The notes under the pieces are model-generated. The model was not told where the DNA came from. It made no database searches and saw only the letters and a program-made list of their open reading frames with translations. Positions 11,849 through 22,573 of a stretch of 64,000 nt of DNA are shown in pieces. The translations under genes and the position numbers were made by a program. Position 1 is the first letter of the stretch. Each line of letters opens with the position of its first letter. Source of the stretch: Auricularia sp. M13 (lineage: Eukaryota; Basidiomycota; Agaricomycetes; Auriculariales; Auriculariaceae); the NCBI GenBank assembly GCA_037042915.1, contig CM073195.1, forward strand, positions 4,154,001 through 4,218,000, in the 5' to 3' direction.

Positions 11849-12432
11849 ACGTTCCCTGTCAACGCCTCCCTCATCCTCATGCCCGCCTCCTTCGTTCATG
11901 ACCTCTCCCGTCGCCATCGCTAGTAGAACCGACTCGATTTTTTTTTTCTTTCAACCCTTACCTCCCTTGCTCATCGTGGTGCTGTGCGCTCTCGTCCAAC
12001 CCTCACGCTCGCTCGCTCCCCTCTTAGTCTGTGTGTACTGTGCCTCGTGTCCCCCGCTGTGTGTGTGTTTTGGTGGTCTCGTCTTCGATGTGACATATTC
12101 TTGCCTGGCTTTTTCGGAATGGAATGGATTGGAATGGAACGGTAATCGGCTAACTTGAGGGTGACGGTCTAGGTGGGAGTTGTAAGGCTGTGCGTCAGCC
12201 ACAACTTGAAAACCCGTGGCAGCGCTTCCAGCGCGCGGGATGTGTGCGGTACGTATAACACGTTCCTCTCTTGTCTGCCCCCCACTTCCCTCTTGCTGCA
12301 CGCGCGGACACCCTCGCTGTCGACCGTGATTCTCATAGCGTGCGAGCCGAAGCTCAGCTAGGTGTGTGGAGCTTGTCTGTACATCAGATGTGCAATACTG
12401 ACGATACTTACCGGTATTGCGGGGTAGTCACT
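11849..12432. other. intergenic: 3' flank of the repeat protein and leader of K2
   Basis: The first part is T-rich. The part from about 12170 resembles the sequence upstream of K3 (17160-17470) in several blocks: an inverted-type GGGAGTTGTRARGCT block, a GTGCGGTAYRTAACA block, and a stretch ending in CTCGCTG.CGACCG. This shows that the repeat-protein gene plus kinase-WD40 gene were copied as one unit. Confidence 0.5.
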
Positions 12433-14538
12433 ATGCTTGTGGCCGCGCGGACGTTCGATGGAGTACCATTCACAATCGACATCCCATCCTTCACAGAGGT
12501 CGCCACTGGAGGGACAGCCAAGATCATTGTGGGAAGGATGGTCGACCACAATCGTTCCTGGGACGTCGCGGTCAAAGTCTTCAAAACCGTGCTTGACAAG
12601 ACCGAGAAAATGGCGTGTGCTCTTCATTAGATAATTCTTGTGGCTTACCAGAAGTGCAGCTGCTGTACCGTGAACTGGCGATTGCGCGGCAAGTGTCGAG
12701 ACGGCATCAGTTCATTGCGCCGTTCATCGGAACCGCCGACATCGGTCCGGAGACCTCGATTGTGTCCCTCTACATGCAGAACGGCAACCTCTTAGATTAC
12801 CTGAAGGCAAACAAGGGAGCTGATCGCAAGACACTGGCAAGTCAGCTCGCAGGCAGTTTCCAGTCCATCTCATCTGCTCCCATCCAGATCATTCAGGTTG
12901 CCGAGGCTGTCGTGTTTCTTCATTCGGGCGAAAGGGTCGTTCACGGCGATCTAAAATGCGTACGTCTGTGCGACTGGCGGATGACAATATGACACTGAAG
13001 AACAAACAGACAAACGTGTTGATATCCGATTCCGGCAATGCTCTCCTCGCAGACTTTGGCCTCAGCACCTTCATCGACTCCAGCATAAAGACAGCAACTG
13101 ATGCCCGTATGAAATACACTCTTCGATTTGCGGCGCCGGAGCTTCTGCGCGACACAGCGGGCAGCCCTGCGCATCAGCGCTCCAAAACCCGCGAGACTGA
13201 TGTTTACGCCTTCGGGATGCTCGTACTCGAGGTGGAGTTTACCATTGCGCTCTGGTAGCCGTGCTCATACCCAGCAGGCGCTCACTGAGCAATCCCCGTG
13301 GTTCGGTCTGCACGACTTGGCCGTTATAAAACTTGTTGACTCTGGAGCCATACCTTCGAGACCCACAGATGGGCCGTTTGTCTCGTTCAGTCACGCATGG
13401 TGGGATATCTGCAAGTCTTGCTGGAGCCATGAATTTAACCGACGACCATCCATGCATTCAGTCCTCAATGGTCTGAGGGTGAGTTTACTATAATCCCCTG
13501 CGTTTCATTCCAACCTCATGATTTCACCAGCTGCACAGTCAGCGACGTGGTGAGATTACTTGGCAATGCTTTTGGATTGTTTCTCAGCTCCCAGGAGACC
13601 GAATAATTGAACCCCCTGGCGGGCTACCTGACAATGATCTCATATCGACGTTTACGTACATGCCCTGCGGACAACGCATCGCAGTCGGCACGTGGATATA
13701 CAACCAGCGCGAATCGGATTATCTCACGACCGTCGCCATATATGACATCGCGTCCGGTCAAACCGTAGCTGGACCGATGATGAAGCTCAGTCATCTTCTT
13801 AATTGTCTGGCCGTGTCTCCCGATGGTCGGAGAATTATTGCTGCAACCGATTATGAAGTCATCTGGTGGGACGCAACATCTGGCGAGCTGTGGGACCAAT
13901 CAGTGCCTACCCCGCAAGACATCTCGGCGTTTCTTACCTTTACCCCCGACGCGGAATGCGTTGCCTCTCGAACACATGATAGGCAATCAATTTACTTCTG
14001 GAACACCACTACAGGGGAACGTGTCGGCGAACCGCTCATCGGCCACACAGGATTGGTGGAAGACCTGGTTTTCTCGTCAACCGGAACCCACGTTGTGACA
14101 TTATCCTACACCAACGGACTCCTCCTCTGGCAGTTTCGGACAGGCAAGCTCGTGGCTGCGGCCCCCGTGCCGTGTCAGTCCTGCGTCTGCTTCTTTCCCA
14201 ATGGCGAGCATGTCGTCGCAGGCTCAGAGGACGGAATCATTCGCATATGGAGCACTGGCTCACTGCAGCTCGAGCGCACCCTGGACAGCCTTTGCGTGGA
14301 GGATCCAGCAAACGACTCGCAGTACATTTGGCAAGTTGCTGTATCGCCTTCGGGCAGGTACATTGCATCTGCTTCCGATGACAGGATCACCATATGGGAG
14401 ACTGAGACTGGCAGGCCGTTTGGAAGGCCACTGGAGTGCGACATGGAGTTTGTGAATCGTCTGGAATTCTCCCCCGATGGAAAAACTCTTGTCGCTTCGA
14501 GTAGCAGGGCCATACAAGTTTGGGATCTCTTCGAGTAG
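12433..14538 (+). CDS. TKL kinase-WD40 fusion protein K2 (intact, two GC-AG introns)
   Basis: Exons 12433-12612, 12660-12836, 12888-12959, 13010-13231, 13278-13478 and 13531-14538 give 619 residues with no frame break. Kinase motifs: ATGGTAKIIVG, VAVKVF, YRELAIA, VVHGDLKC, LADFGLS, RFAAPELL, DVYAFG. The WD40 part starts after a linker at YMPCGQRIAV and has seven blades ending IQVWDLFE. The HRD arginine is glycine, while the catalytic Asp, the DFG Asp and the VAVK lysine are all present, so it could be active. Introns 1 and 2 begin GC (gcgtgt, gcaagt) where K1 and K3 have GT, so splicing efficiency may be reduced. It lies downstream of, and in line with, the secreted repeat-protein gene. Function is unknown; a sensor kinase with a propeller ligand-binding domain is one plausible reading. 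Confidence 0.85.
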
Positions 14539-14540
14539 CA

Positions 14541-15575
14541 TTCATGGTGGAACTGTACTTACACGATGTATATGAAGGAGGTATACATGTCTGAAATCCT
14601 GCACTACCGTGACGCAGCAACGCCAACGCACCACCGACTGCGCCACATCACTGCAAGGCGAAATGAGGATGCCGGCCTGCGAGTCCTTCCCGTCCATGTT
14701 GGCGTCGAAGAAGTCAGAGCATAGCGTCAGGCGTCCCGCTTGCGCGCGCTGCACGTAGCCCGCGCTGCACGCCAGCCCGTGGCAGCGGATCTCCGTAGCA
14801 CACGCGTATGCGTATTTGCTGAAGGATGTGCGGCCCAGCGCCGCAAAAACGCGTCGGAGGGCGGCGTGCTGCGCTGCCACGAGGTACCCGAACGACACTA
14901 TGTAGCGCTGCGGAGAATTCGAGTTGGCCGCGAGGTAGGTTGCGGCGCCCGTCAGCAGGGCGTCGGCAGTGGTCGCTGCTGCAGATATCACGGACTTCTC
15001 CTCGACGGAGCCACCAGTAGAAGTCGCAAGTGAGGCGGGCTGCTCCTCTGGGGAAACAACTGGAAACTGTCGCTTGACCTGAGAGACAGGATTATTCGAC
15101 AGCGTCACGACCTCCTCGCGTTCGTTGGTGACGTGGAAAAACCGGTCGTATGGGCGGCATCTTCGCAGCGTGCCGGCCGTGTGAGTGCGTACGGCGGGTA
15201 GCGACGCGGCTGTGGCAAAAGCGAGGCAGTTAAGAGCACTGTTACAGGCTGCCGGTGTTCGCTGAATCCAGCAGGGATCACGGGGCGAAGGATCAGAAGA
15301 CGGGTGACTGGCAATGGCTTTGTATCGTCCGCTCTCATCCACGACGGAGCAGCTCTGACAGCAGCTCTAAGACTAGTAATTACACGAAGATCATGTCAGC
15401 CGCAGTACCCGAGATGCAGAAGACAGTTGACGCACTTAATGAAGATGACCGCAAAAATCGCTGATGAGTTCGTCGAGACTGGCCCTGCCAGTGGAATTCT
15501 CAAACGACGGTGAACGCAGACGAATGGTCGAGTGTTTTAGGTGTACTGACGCTGTGCGCTCACGCTGGCGATTTT
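14541..15575 (-). repeat. arm B of the large inverted duplication
   Basis: Reverse complement of the arm at 1086-2760 without the transposable element. Near the outer edge both arms share a block of more than 100 nt with almost no change (about 1086-1250 against 15410-15575). The arms are separated by about 11.8 kb containing K1, the small PPPY gene, the secreted repeat gene and K2. Confidence 0.8.
14620..15270 (-). pseudogene. M35 (peptidyl-Lys metallopeptidase-like) remnant B
   Basis: A long minus-strand frame contains segments recognisable from the relatives: LAFATAAS of the signal peptide, TADALLTGAATYLAAN, an IVSFGY segment, a Cys-X-Ala-Gly region and GKDSQAGILIS. The ATG found in remnant A is GTG here, the propeptide is mostly missing, and the position equivalent to HLxTH reads SPCSD, so neither metal-binding His is kept. 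It is a decayed copy; the long open frame is what is left of the peptidase half. Confidence 0.7.
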
Positions 15576-16099
15576 ATGACAGGCAGTCGCTGTGGGATGC
15601 CTTAGCTGGCTTTGATCACAGGGATGTCTGGAATTATTTACTTGTTGTAAGGACAATGCTTGACGCGCTCACGAGATAATTGTGTTTGTGCATGGAGCTC
15701 TGACGAGGCCAAGGTCAGGTCCATCGGCAAGATCCGGTGCACGGACCGCTTTTGCTTGCTGTTGCCCGTCCCCGCGTCTGTATCTCCTCAAAGGGTATCT
15801 AAAGCCTAGCGGATCCCACTGGCTGAACGGCGCGTCCTGTCACGTGGGTTGTTTGCGCCAAAATCTGCCGCGCTGCTCTCCGCCCACTGGCATCCGTGTC
15901 ACGCGCCGACTGAAGGACAAGCCTTGCTCATGTTTCGCGGATTCCATTCCCCCGCCACGCCCTCGTAGGAACGTTAATTTTGGAGTGATGGCCACCTTGA
16001 CCTCCTGCTCGTTTTCTTCTCTACGCGTACCAGACATTGACGCGTCGGCGGCTGGACCAGGAAGTTGGCTATTTTGGTGCAGATGTATCATTGGCCAGC
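15576..16099. other. intergenic, nothing recognised
   Basis: No supportable gene. A TCACGTGGG E-box-like hexamer occurs near 15840, without further context to call it regulatory. Confidence 0.4.
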
Positions 16100-17027
16100 G
16101 CTAGCAAGGGCAACTAGTCGTGACTGTCGAAGGCAACAATACTGGCGCCAACGCCCCGACACCAGCACCCAGGGGAGCTGGAACAACGCCATCGACGTCC
16201 CAGAAAGGTCTACTTCGGCTCATGCTCGAACCTGACCGTCCAGGTCGCTCTGCAAATGAGTTTGGGTTCCAGGCCTTTAATATGCAGGTAAGTGGTGCCC
16301 TTTTTATATTTTATTTTGCTGGGACGGACGGCGGCTGTTGCGTGTGCTGACCACCCTCGCTCGCCTTGCAGGACTTCCAGCACAGCGTCGTGCGCAATAT
16401 CGGCGCGAACCCCACGAGCGCCGCGTGGCGCGCCGCCGATCAGGCCGCGCTGCCGCTGCACGGCGGTGGCACATCGAACAAGGGCACGGGCTTCGATACG
16501 ATATTCGCGGCTGTTGAGGGTGAGTTCTTTTGCACTTTTCTTTTGCTTTCGCTTTCCGTGCAGCGGCAGGTGGAGCTTTTATGGCCGTGGGTTGAGGCTG
16601 CGACGGCGCGGAGGCAGCAGCGGCTTGGACGGTGGATCAAGGAGCGCGTGTGCGCTGCAATGTCCGCTGTTCGTCGCTGCTGCTGCGCATCCACACTCTC
16701 ATCGCCTCCGCCGCGCGTCCGCGATGCGATGCTTGGGAATACGTCGCGGCGCATGAAGCGCGTGCTTCCTCCCTCGGATGCGCGTCGCACGCGCGGCGTG
16801 TTTTTTGCGTCGTCGCGTCGTTGCGGCCTCGAACATAGCACCCCGCGTTGCTGTTGTATCTGCGCTTTTCCTTTGTTGGATTATCCTGCTGATTGCTTTG
16901 CGCCTCAGATGATGGAAGCGACAACGGCAACAACGGCGGGAAGAATGGCAGGGAAAACGGCGGGGAAAACGGCAGGGAGAATGGCGAAAACGGCGAGAGG
17001 GACTCTGGGATTGCGACCGTGGTCTAG
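16100..17027 (+). pseudogene. decayed copy of the secreted Gly/Asn-repeat gene
   Basis: Fragments match the second half of the gene at 8215-11848 in order: a GNNTGAN-like repeat, FGSCSNLTVQ, then ANEFGFQAFNMQ in a different frame, a gtaagt intron, DFQHSVVRNIG, ADQAALPLHGG, GFDTIFAAV, an intron, and a GKNGREN-type repeat ending DSGIATVV followed by a stop at about 17025. The frame shift between FGSC and EFGF, the shortened middle module and the early stop mark it as a pseudogene. It precedes K3 as the intact gene precedes K2. Confidence 0.75.
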
Positions 17028-17196
17028 GCCCTACGACATTGGTCGACGCGTTTCCCGGTCCCAGGTACTACTGTACCTTCGAGTCTCAGTTGACGCTGCA
17101 TACTAATAGTGCCGCACCGATGTACGCGGACTCCCTAGTCCCGAGCCTTGCCGCGTTAGGCATTGCTTGGTTACGGGAGTTGTGAAGCTATGTGTG

Positions 17197-17350
17197 AGCA
17201 CCCGCGGTGGACGTTGAATTCTGGGTGTTGAGCCCCGATCTGCGAGTGTGCAATAGACCATGGCATTAGCTATTATTAGCACCCGCCGTGGATGTTGAGC
17301 CTTGGGTGTTGAGACCCGGTCGAATGTGCAGTGAACCATGGCATTCCCGC
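17197..17350. repeat. two-copy tandem repeat of about 80 bp upstream of K3
   Basis: Two imperfect direct copies, each starting at GAGCACCCGC.GTGGA.GTTGA and ending at a (GA/AA)CCATGGCATT stretch, adjoin one another. It lies in the leader or promoter region of K3 and has no counterpart of similar clarity upstream of K2. Confidence 0.6.
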
Positions 17351-17527
17351 GCCGGGCGCGATTTGTGCGGTATAACATGCTCTCTTCGCTCCCTCCATCC
17401 CGCTTCAGGGCCTGCAAACACGCTCGCTGCCGACCGGTTTCTTTTCACAGCGCACAGAGCAGGGTCCTTCTAGGTGCGTTAATCGCGCACATCGGATGCA
17501 CAGTCCTCAGGATGTTGCAGAGCAGAC

Positions 17528-19621
17528 ATGCTTATTTCCGCACAAACGTTCAAGGGTGTACGATTCTCTATCGACATTCCATCCTTCAGAGAGGTCGACT
17601 CTGGAGGGATAGCCAAGATTCTTGTGGGAAATCTGGCCGCCAACAAACAGCCTTCCGGGGCCGTCGCAGTTAAAGTCTTCAAAACCGTGCTCAATAAGAC
17701 TGAGAAAATGGTGTGAGATTCATCAAATTATGCCTCTAGCTTACCAGGATTTAGCTGTTGTATCGTGAACTGGCGATCGCGCGACAAGTGTCGGGACGGC
17801 ATCCTTTCATTGCGCCGTTCATCGGAACCGCCGACATCGGTCCGGAGACCTCGATTGTTTCCTACTACATGAAGAACGGCAACCTCTTGGATTACCTGAA
17901 GGCAAACAGGGACGTTGATCGCAAGAAACTTGTAAGGCAGCTCTCGGGCCGTTTCCATTTGCATCAATCTCACCTGCTTGCATCGAGATCATTCAGGTTG
18001 CCGAGGCTGTTGTATTTCTCCATTCGGGCGAAGGGCTCGTTCACGGCGAACTCAAATGTGTACGTCCGTGCGGAAACTGCATGCATCAGCAGTCTCATGC
18101 TGTAGATTGCCAGGCGAATGTCTTGATCTCAGATCTCGGGGACGCTCTCCTCGCAGACTTCGGCCTGAGCACGTTCGTCGAGAAGGCCAACTCCAGTGCA
18201 ACCACGGACACCAACATTCCCTTAATGTACACTGTTCGCTTCGCCGCACCCGAGCTACTGCAAAATGCGGCCGGTCACCCGCATCGTCGTTCTAAGACGC
18301 GTGAGAGTGACATTTACGCCTTCGGCATGCTCGTGCTGGAGGTATGCGGCCTTTTTATCTGTGGAATTTTGCTCACCTTTCTCAGGCGCTCACCGAGCAG
18401 GCTCCGTGGGTCGAACTGAGCTGTGTTGCTGTCATACACCATGTCGACTCTGGCAAACTACCTCCACGGCCTATGACACGATATGGTTTCGTCTCCATCA
18501 GCCACGCATGGTGGGATATATGCAGACGCTGCTGGGCCTATGAAGCCAGTAGCCGACCAACAATGAAGACAGTGTTAGATGCTCTCAGAGTGCGTTTACC
18601 TTCCGCGCCCAATCCAATCTCACTAATTTCGCAGCTGTATAGTCAGCTACCAGGTGAGACTCTTCAGCAATGCTTTTGGATGGTTTCTCAGCTCCTAGGA
18701 GACCGAATCATCCAGCCGCCTGGCGGGCCCGATGTCCATGATATATCAACTTTTGCCCACATGCCCTGCGGACAACGTATCGCGGTCGCCACGTGCACAC
18801 CAAGAAATCGCCCATCGGATTCTTCAAAGACGATCTCCATATATGATATCGCCTCCGGTCAAATTGTCGCTGGACCGATGACGAGACTCGGGCGTTCTCA
18901 TAATTGCCTGGCCGCCTCCCGCGATGGTCGAAGAATTGCTGCTGCGAGCAGTTCTGAAGTAACCTGGTGGGACGTAGCATCTGGCTCAAAGTGTGGGCAA
19001 CCAGTAACTCTGAAGAGAGATACCCAGTGGCCGTGCCTTACCTTTTCCCCCGACGCGAAATGCGTTGCCTCTCGAACACCTGACGGGCGATCGATTTGCC
19101 TCTGGGACACCACTACAGGGTTTGCCATCGGCGAACCTCTATTGGGGCACACAACAGCATTCTCGCCAACAGGTACCCACGTTGTGACGTTATCACACCG
19201 CCACCTTTTCCTCTGGCAGTTTCCAACCAGAAAACTCGTTGCAACGGCCGCTGAGCCGGACCAATCCTGTGTCTGCTTCTTTCCTAACGGCGAGCGCATC
19301 GTCACTTGGTCAGAGGATGGAATTGTTCGTATATGGGACACAAGATCACTGCGGCTCCGGAGACTCTTCCACACGGCGGAGGTTCGAAAAGGTGATTCGC
19401 AGCACATTATACGTCTTGCAGTCTCGCCGTCGGGCAAGTACCTTGCATCTGCTATTCCCCATGGCAAGATCAGCATATGCGAGACCGAGACTGGGAAACC
19501 TGTTGGTATGCCACTGGAGCACGGAATGCCGTTTGTGTCTTGTCTGCAATTTTCCCCCAGTGGTAGGACTCTTATCGCTTCGTGTCAGAAGGTCGTGCGA
19601 GTTTGGGATCTCTTCGACTAG
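17528..19621 (+). CDS. TKL kinase-WD40 fusion protein K3 (HGE catalytic loop)
   Basis: Exons 17528-17710, 17755-17931, 17988-18059, 18114-18341, 18386-18589 and 18635-19621 read through in phase to 616 residues. Motifs: DSGGIAKILVG, VAVKVF, YRELAIA, LVHGELKC, LADFGLS, RFAAPELL, DIYAFG, then HMPCGQRIAV and a seven-blade WD40 propeller ending VRVWDLFD. In the catalytic loop the base-forming Asp of HGD is Glu (GAA at 18048-18050), so phosphotransfer is probably weak or lost although the Lys and DFG remain. One blade is shortened between GEPLLGHT and FSPTGTHVV compared with K1 and K2. The splice donors are all GT. It could act as a pseudokinase or be an early stage of decay. Confidence 0.85.
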
Positions 19622-19810
19622 CATCCGTTGGACCGTTACAAAACTGTATATATAGCTCGCATCTGAATCAGCTGGTGTACTCGACTGACGAGACGCATGT
19701 CAACCAGGGTTACAACACAAACTTCACGTGTCTCACGTGATGCAGGAGTTTAGTTCTCTCGGTGATGATGCGATGCAGATAAGAAGCAATAAAGGGTGAG
19801 CTACGATTAT

Positions 19811-20603
19811 TCATTGGCCGTCCAGGTATTGCTGACCACATTGCCAAAGCGTAGCCCACAGTCCATTGTCCCATTTCAAGACGCACTTCCACTCGTCATC
19901 CGGCACGGCCTTCTGCATGCATGCTAGCCCTGCAAGCACCACAAAGTCCGCAAACACCGGTTGATGACCCGCAAGCCACGTCTCGCCCTCGCGCTTGCTG
20001 TACACCGCGGCGAGCGTGCCCCAGCCCGCCTCCGCGTTTGCCCACTCGCGAACGCGCTTCTCGGAGCCCAGCGGAGCCCACTCCTCCAGCGGCGTGCCCT
20101 GCCATGCCGATCGAGTGCGCCGAAAGTATTCCGCGCTGGCGTCGTCGAATAGGGCTGGGAAACCCGGCGCGCATACGGGCGCCATCGCCTCGCGCACCTG
20201 CGCGTCAAACATCGCGTCGAACGCCTCTTGCAGCGCACGCGTTCCGGGAGGGAAAAGTCGCGGCGTATCAGGAAACGCGGTATCGAGGTACTCAACGCAG
20301 GCGGTCGAGCCTGCTATGAGCGTTCCGTCCTCCATGCGCAGGGCGGGACACGTGTAAAGGTCTTCCCCGGTGTCAGGCCTCTTTCCCGTAGGTGGAATAC
20401 CGATAGACTTGAAGTAGGGCTCGATTTCAACGAAGGACAGCCAATGTGTTTCGTACGGAATGCGCTTGAAGTTCAGGGCCAATCTGATGCGATCTGGATC
20501 AGGTCGCGGTCTTAGATTCGCACGGCACACGCATGTACTTCACCCTCCATGTGAACGGGGACAACGTCCCTTTGCTGGATGCTAGATCGTAGAATGTGGC
20601 GGG
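19811..20603 (-). CDS. glutathione S-transferase, etherase/FuA-like
   Basis: The main exon (down from about 20500 to 19811) encodes RIRLALNFKRIPYETHW, GIPPTGKRPDTGEDLYTCPA, DGTLIAGSTACVEYLDTAFP and a C-terminal helical domain ending WATLWQCGQQYLDGQ, the pattern of fungal etherase-type or Ure2p-like GSTs. These conjugate glutathione to aromatic or xenobiotic substrates in the cytosol. An upstream exon at 20541-20603 (ATG at 20601-20603) encodes PATFYDLASSKGTLSPFTW, the expected N-terminus. However, the obvious intron (gtgaag..gatccag) joins it out of frame by one base. Reading straight on from an in-frame start near 20530 would give a non-homologous N-terminus. So the first junction is unresolved, or the gene is slightly damaged. 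Confidence 0.75.
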
Positions 20604-20830
20604 CATCGAGATGGTGCGAGTTCAGTGGGGTATCGGATCACGGAATGTGCACCGCTGTACTCAAGATTGCACCCGAAGCCTGTATTCCCGCGAGTCAAGA
20701 TGTTCGCTTTCCTATTCAGAACCCCAAATCTCACACATCAGCCATAGTAGACGACCTCAGCAATGCATGTCGCGAAGAGAGATAGGTATTCCATTGATTC
20801 AGGATGTCGAATGGTACAAACTTTTACACG

Positions 20831-22023
20831 TTATAAACAAGCAAATGAATACTCGGCATGCTTGTACAACGCCCATCCCATTGCTATCAGAGTCTTGGCG
20901 CGGCTCTCGGGGTCGGAGATGCTTCTCGCGCAAAGCTTCAGCGTGCTACAGCTCTTGGGATTCGTCGAGAGCGCGCGCAGGACCGCCGGGCGAATCGCAT
21001 CGTCCTCTACCGGCTCATTCGACAGATCAGACCCGTTGTCGACGAGTCGGAAGCTCAGCGGAGTGGTCATCACCTCGCCGATGGCTCGCAGCGTCGTATT
21101 GTAAGGCTCAATGAGCATCTGGGAAAGGTTGCCCGACATTTTGGCCACCGGGGCCACGTCCGAGAACGTGTATGCCACTCCAGACACAATGGTGTCGTTC
21201 TCGTTGGCGACGTACTCGACACGGAAGTAGTCCAGGGTGTCCTCGCCAACGTCGATGCGCGCGAAGGATGCAGCGCTGTAACCGGTGCTGGTCAGCGTGT
21301 AGACGCCGAGCTTCGTCCCGGGGTCGGCGGTGCTGTACAGAGTCGCCGTTGTGAGATTGCCGTAGAGACCGTATTGGGATCCGACAAAGTACGCAGTAAC
21401 CTCTTCACCTGCATCGCAGGCGGTCGAGTACGCCTGGCCTTGTAGAACACAGAGGACGACGAAGTAGATGAGCAGCGGGATTGCCGCCATCACGACGCAG
21501 AAGAGAATCCACGCGTTGAATTCGAGAAAGGAGCGCTCGCGGCCTGGATGGCGGGTGCGCAAGAAGATGATGAAGGGCAGGATGAGCGACGCTAGCCCGA
21601 GAAACGCGGTCAAGACTTTGGTGATGATGCCGAGCTGGTGGAGGAGTCCATCCGTTGCGTTGAGCGGTCCACGCGGGAGCGGCCAGATGTGCGCATGGCA
21701 ATAGTAGTACATCCAGACAGCCCAAGCTGTGTATGTGACGAACAGGCACTGCGCGTTCCGTTAGCATCGAGGATGTAAATTCAAGGCCGGAAACATACCA
21801 GAATCGTGCAGCAGAGTGTCAGAAGCGAAGGCTTGCGGACAGATCGCAATTTAAATTCAAACTCGCGGCGAGTGGGTGCATCTTCTGTGATGTCGAAATC
21901 CTTGCAGCTGACGTCGGCCAGCGACGATGAGCTGCAGGCGTATGCAGGCGAAGCGTGGTGAGAAACGGGAGACATGGCGGTTTGTGGGCTGATGAGATGT
22001 CTGAACTGCATCCAGGCGCGCAT
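20831..22023 (-). CDS. three-pass membrane protein with a glycosylated C-terminal domain, unknown family
   Basis: Two exons, 21799-22023 and 20831-21748, join across a 50-nt intron (gtatgt..cgcag). A cytosolic-looking N-terminus (start at 22023 or at the internal Met, 21975) is followed by a hydrophobic segment spanning the junction (LLTLCCTILVCLFVTYTAW), then two more (ITKVLTAFLGLASLILPFII and NAWILFCVVMAAIPLLIYF). The remaining 200 or so residues are soluble, with N-X-S/T sites (NLTT, NDT, NLSQ, NTT, NGSD), suggesting a lumenal or extracellular domain. I do not recognise the family. The gene is convergent with K3 and lies beside the GST on the same strand. Confidence 0.65.
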
Positions 22024-22573
22024 CCTTTGTAGTCAAAGAGCATTTTGATTCAGACCGTGCGATCCTCGGAACGGTTTGGATTCCATGCGCGATCGCTAAA
22101 TGTCCGAAACACAGTTGAGACCGAAATTAATAACCCGTAGCCCAGGTCGAAATATCCGGCCGTCAGGGGCCACGTCCGTTGCAGCAATGTCAACGCGATC
22201 GGCATCGCGAATGCAACTTGCCAAAAACGTGCGTGCACATGCCCGCGACAAACGAGTGAGAACGAGTTGCAGAGCCGATATCCCAGCAAGCGCCACGGAC
22301 TATAGGCTGACTGAGCATACAGCAGAGCCTTCAGAACCGTTGCACTTGGAACTTTGGCGCATGCTGCCGCGCTGGCCTCCTAGGCGTCAGTGAGCAGAGC
22401 ATAGCTTCGGGATCGGAGTTATCGGCCTCAAATTTGACGGCTTGACGCACGACTCAAGCAGTCCCGGATTGGATGAAAGTCAGAGAAGCGCTACATTCGA
22501 CGCCAGCACAAGGCAGTTCCCACGCGGAGACGCAGTACCAATAATTGTACATGATGAGTGCATCCGCAGCGGC

